Of a stretch of 64,000 bases of DNA, positions 62,201 to 64,000 are shown piece after piece. Numbering within the stretch: the stretch's first letter is position 1; each line of letters begins with the position of its first letter. The position numbers and the translations under genes are program-made. Where the stretch lies: positions 124,001 to 188,000 of the forward strand of contig NZ_CAKMSJ010000003.1 in assembly GCF_928381505.1 (NCBI RefSeq), read 5' to 3'. The stretch is from Rothia endophytica. Its GTDB lineage: Bacteria > Actinomycetota > Actinomycetes > Actinomycetales > Micrococcaceae. The notes under the pieces are model-generated. The model did not search any database, was not told the DNA's origin, and saw only the letters and a list, made by a program, of their open reading frames with translations.

Positions 62201-63002
62201 GTTGCTGGGTGACCCTGCCCAGCTACCCCAGGTCACCCAAGGTACCCATCCCTACCCGGTAGACGAGTCAGCATTGGGCTGGCTTTCTGACGGGCGCACG
62301 GTGCTCCCCGAGACGTTTGGCTACTTTTTGGATGTTAGCTGGCGCATGCACCCGGCGCTCTGCGCCCCGGTCTCTGCGCTGTCCTACGAAGGCAAGCTCA
62401 GTTCAGCACCAGCCGGGGCCGAGCGTCACCTCGAGACCTGGCAACCGGGGGTTTATGTGAGCGAAGTGGAGCACAGCGGCAACAGCACCTTCTCAGCCGA
62501 AGAAGCAGCGGAGGTAGTGCGCCTGGCACGCAGTTTCTTGGGGCATCAATGGACGCCCGCCCTCCATGACCCCGAGAGCACCAGACCCCTGGAGCCCGAG
62601 GACATCATTGTGGTGGCAGCCTACAACGCCCAGGTTGAGACTATTCGCGAAGCCCTCCTAGAGGCAGGCTTAGCTGATGAGGACGGCGGGGTGCGAGTGG
62701 GCACGGTCGATAAGTTCCAGGGCCAGGAGGCGCCGGTGGTGTTGGTTTCTATGGCGGCTTCCAGCGCCGGGGACTCCCCGCGCGGCACCGACTTTCTGCT
62801 GTCGTCCAACCGACTGAACGTTGCCCTTTCACGCGGAATGTGGGCGGCGGTCATCATCAAGTCCACTAGTTTCACCCACTTTCTGCCCGTCTCACCGGAG
62901 GCGCTGAGTCTTCTGGGTGGCTTCATCACACTCACCCGTTCGGCGCTGCCCCTACCGAGCTTTGCGGCGCTACCCAAGCGCCCTGCAAGAGAGCATAATT
63001 AG
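59253..63002 (+). CDS. TM0106-type RecB nuclease fused to a DNA2/NAM7-like helicase
   Basis: A 1249-residue protein. The N-terminal TM0106-type RecB-like domain has the nuclease core FHGRADFLVKQANGTYRVVDSKLAR near residue 130-150 (quoted in part) and four-cysteine iron-sulfur-type spacing RCGVCDECLLQ near 240. The C-terminal superfamily 1 helicase starts near 820: Walker A GPPGSGKTFVGSHV near 856, Walker B LVIDEAGQYSLAN near 955, motif III LLLGDPAQLPQV near 983, and VGTVDKFQGQEAPVVLVSMA near 1155. Probably acts on RNA-DNA or damaged DNA. AAGGAG precedes the ATG. Confidence 0.88.
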   Translation: MFFTAAEPSTTTGGTPLRPVFSASDLVKSAQCEFSVLHMVDQKLGRVPRDEPVINESRARAAALGEAHEARVLADLVSTYGTWDGERGVYEVEPTATYTPEALKDKHDESLATLRAGADVVFQASFFDGEFHGRADFLVKQANGTYRVVDSKLARTARVTALLQLAAYADQLSQAGLEVDRHASLILGNGVESLHNLGTITPVFEEKRERLRLLLSLHCQSGREPVQWHSDPDYGKISRCGVCDECLLQVQEHSDIMLTQGMTARSRNLLIERHGVRRIEELAQLAGQPGLSGAARKFAEQAALQTGLAQPDASAAFESGGQQQSVSYKLLPKHSLGQLPWASSEDIFLSLRGDGLWRDESRPNGQHSWGLSYLLGLTSYSEPGQAPSFTPVWAHSRAEEKQLLLSFLNAVHQRRTDYPGLHIYHFGAQTKNALRQLAAQHSLGEDYIAELLRHNILVDLSEVLRRSLRVSAGTASLAGIEPLYMQGQSRAFEIPEGAYTDLGTARAAGDSQRVAAITSALETDVQFDGVSLLGLRNWLLELAGRDARGEARQPAPLVDVSELLVQSGKDEQETQVERTLQRFVAGVDVAGALAGQKEAVAMVASATGYHRRERRQFWWDHFDRLTAPVDDWEETRDVLIFERVAVQEDWHKPAGARSLSRVLAGTARLAPGSSVKVGDKNLFAMYSRPLPEFLQQQTHQQALEYAALHEGVLPAPAERAGAFNSEILDLEEVEGEDALVRIRVRESLKGFGEGQPEHYRALPLALTLSTPIPTKAQEDSLLELASATAQSLPNLPQTAGTDLLLRASPRLKTGGQLPRPVDFAQTHGSMATAQAIYSAVADLDRSFVAVQGPPGSGKTFVGSHVIGRLVAEGWKVGIVAQSHAVVENMLLGCIKNGGVDPDQVAKGLGKSQTPDFPWQEVRNPEVQHFMDGAGGRIFGGTAWDFASDRKFRAESLDLLVIDEAGQYSLANTLAVARSAKNLLLLGDPAQLPQVTQGTHPYPVDESALGWLSDGRTVLPETFGYFLDVSWRMHPALCAPVSALSYEGKLSSAPAGAERHLETWQPGVYVSEVEHSGNSTFSAEEAAEVVRLARSFLGHQWTPALHDPESTRPLEPEDIIVVAAYNAQVETIREALLEAGLADEDGGVRVGTVDKFQGQEAPVVLVSMAASSAGDSPRGTDFLLSSNRLNVALSRGMWAAVIIKSTSFTHFLPVSPEALSLLGGFITLTRSALPLPSFAALPKRPAREHN

Positions 63003-63026
63003 ACCGGTACGTTACAAGGAGAGAGC

Positions 63027-63752
63027 ATGGCACTAACCCCCACCCATCGATCACGATCACCCTACATTTTTCATTTTGATGGGCAGACCGTGGCGCTTGG
63101 TGAGCCTGACTTTTTGCGGCGTATCAACGACCGGCTCACCGAGCAGAGCTACACCACCCGGCCCACCTTCTGGGACCAGGCCTACCTAGCCGACTTGTCA
63201 ATGCAGAACCCCGAGAACTTTAGCCCCGGGTTGGAGCAGTTTGGTGCGCCCAGTGATCCTGCCCTGCTCAACAGCGTGGGGGTGAGCTGTTCTCAAGAAG
63301 AATTCTGGTCTGCCATGTACGCCCGCACCTTCGCGTCCACCCCCTGGTCAGAGGGTGAAGAGACCCTCTACATGCCGCAGTTACCCAGCTGGCTAGAAAA
63401 GGCCCGCGCCTGGGTCTTTGACCCGATTGCCCCTTCAGAAGGCGCTATCGACGCCGCCGGCTGGGTTCGGGTGCGCGGCCGGGACGGCGGCGGTCAGCCA
63501 GTGGGGCTCTTTCAGCTGACCAGCCCCGACTCCTTCTGGGTCTTTGGGTCAGATGTTGATTTAGCAGGTGTGGTTGATCTCTGCCGTTCCCTAGCCAAAC
63601 TACGCACCGGCTTTGACCAGATGAGTGTCTACCTAGGCTACGACCTGTCTTGTAGCAGCATTGCCCTACCTCTTGAATGCCGCCAACCCCTAGAAGAAGA
63701 GCTCTTCTTGATTGGCGTTGATACCGAGACCCTTTTCTGGGACGAGGGTTAG
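63027..63752 (+). CDS. Unidentified protein (241 aa)
   Basis: A soluble protein that starts MALTPTHRSRSPYIFHFDGQ behind AAGGAGAGAGC. It lies 25 bp after the nuclease-helicase gene and is probably in its operon. It carries the stretch PTFWDQAYLADLSMQNPENF and a Trp/Phe-rich middle. No catalytic motif recognised. Confidence 0.7.
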   Translation: MALTPTHRSRSPYIFHFDGQTVALGEPDFLRRINDRLTEQSYTTRPTFWDQAYLADLSMQNPENFSPGLEQFGAPSDPALLNSVGVSCSQEEFWSAMYARTFASTPWSEGEETLYMPQLPSWLEKARAWVFDPIAPSEGAIDAAGWVRVRGRDGGGQPVGLFQLTSPDSFWVFGSDVDLAGVVDLCRSLAKLRTGFDQMSVYLGYDLSCSSIALPLECRQPLEEELFLIGVDTETLFWDEG

Positions 63753-63794
63753 CTACCCGCGCACAGTCCGGCTGATTAGGGCATACTGGAAACC

Positions 63795-64000
63795 GTGTTT
63801 GTTCTAACCTTTATCGCCCGATCAGCCAGCTCCGATGTGTCCGCGCTAGCTCAGCGCTTGGAGCAGCTAGAGCCCACCGTAGGTTTTGCACAGACCTACC
63901 ATGATGAATTGCAGGGCGCTTTCGATACCGCCCAGGACGCCCTGGCGGCCGCCCTTCTAGGTGCCCGTCACGGTGAATTTTGGGTAGGTCTCGGCGTCGG
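63795..64000 (+). CDS. Unidentified protein, partial (right edge)
   Basis: GTG 63795 follows CATACT (63782-63787) by seven bases, a leaderless arrangement. 68 codons are visible: VFVLTFIARSASSDVSALAQ, then an Ala-rich helical part and GEFWVGLGVG at the edge. No family can be named from this fragment. Confidence 0.55.
   Translation, partial: MFVLTFIARSASSDVSALAQRLEQLEPTVGFAQTYHDELQGAFDTAQDALAAALLGARHGEFWVGLGV

Overview
This window is chromosomal DNA of a high-GC Gram-positive bacterium of the Micrococcaceae, most likely a Rothia species. That placement is an inference from the gene set and gene order: Lsr2, ClpC, actinobacterial DUF3180 and DUF2520 proteins, a folE-ftsH-hpt-tilS-metalloprotease-ppa-dacB block, radA-disA, a complete pst operon, and several start codons placed 6 to 7 bases behind a -10 box, the leaderless pattern of actinobacteria.

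Layout. 1-6.7 kb: a glycosyltransferase, small metabolic genes, and two adjacent decayed genes (an internally deleted acyl-CoA ligase and a broken DUF1295 methyltransferase-like gene), then a sulfurtransferase and a Tat-exported protein. 7.8-13.4 kb: a 5.6-kb integrated element in the 3' end of tRNA-Lys(UUU), with a 40-bp direct repeat at both ends, tyrosine integrase, repressor, an excisionase-like protein, a six-gene leftward operon ending in a RepA-like AAA helicase, and GTAC iterons; it has no capsid or relaxase genes. 14.3-14.5 kb: a likely new structured RNA with its own promoter and terminator. 14.6-20.7 kb: phosphate uptake (DUF47-Pit on the + strand, pstSCAB on the - strand behind a Pho box). 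20.8-24.9 kb: a FUSC-type membrane protein, radA and disA.

24.9-30.2 kb: a second, AT-richer island wedged between disA and its upstream neighbour. It looks like a small theta-type plasmid that integrated by opening its own rep gene: the front part of a PriCT (primase C-terminal) domain lies at the left edge and the back part at the right edge, on the same strand but in permuted order. Inside are a second truncated rep with a RepB-like protein, two diverged 117-119-bp direct repeats, tandem repeats, paired palindromes, and two secreted-protein genes that both carry lesions near the N-terminus. This island is the most unusual part of the window.

30.3-58.7 kb is mostly housekeeping: mutY, an N-acetylglutamate-synthase-like GNAT, clpC, lsr2, lysS-panC-DUF2520, an ABC-like pair fused into a bacterial-PH-domain operon, folK-folB-folP, an XRE/DUF2975 cassette with a large operator inserted in the folate cluster, folE-ftsH-hpt-tilS, a zinc metalloprotease, ppa, dacB and a secreted CAP/LGFP protein. 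59.2-64 kb holds a TM0106-type RecB nuclease/helicase fusion and two unidentified genes, the last cut by the window edge.

All family assignments were made by eye from protein motifs; no database search was possible.
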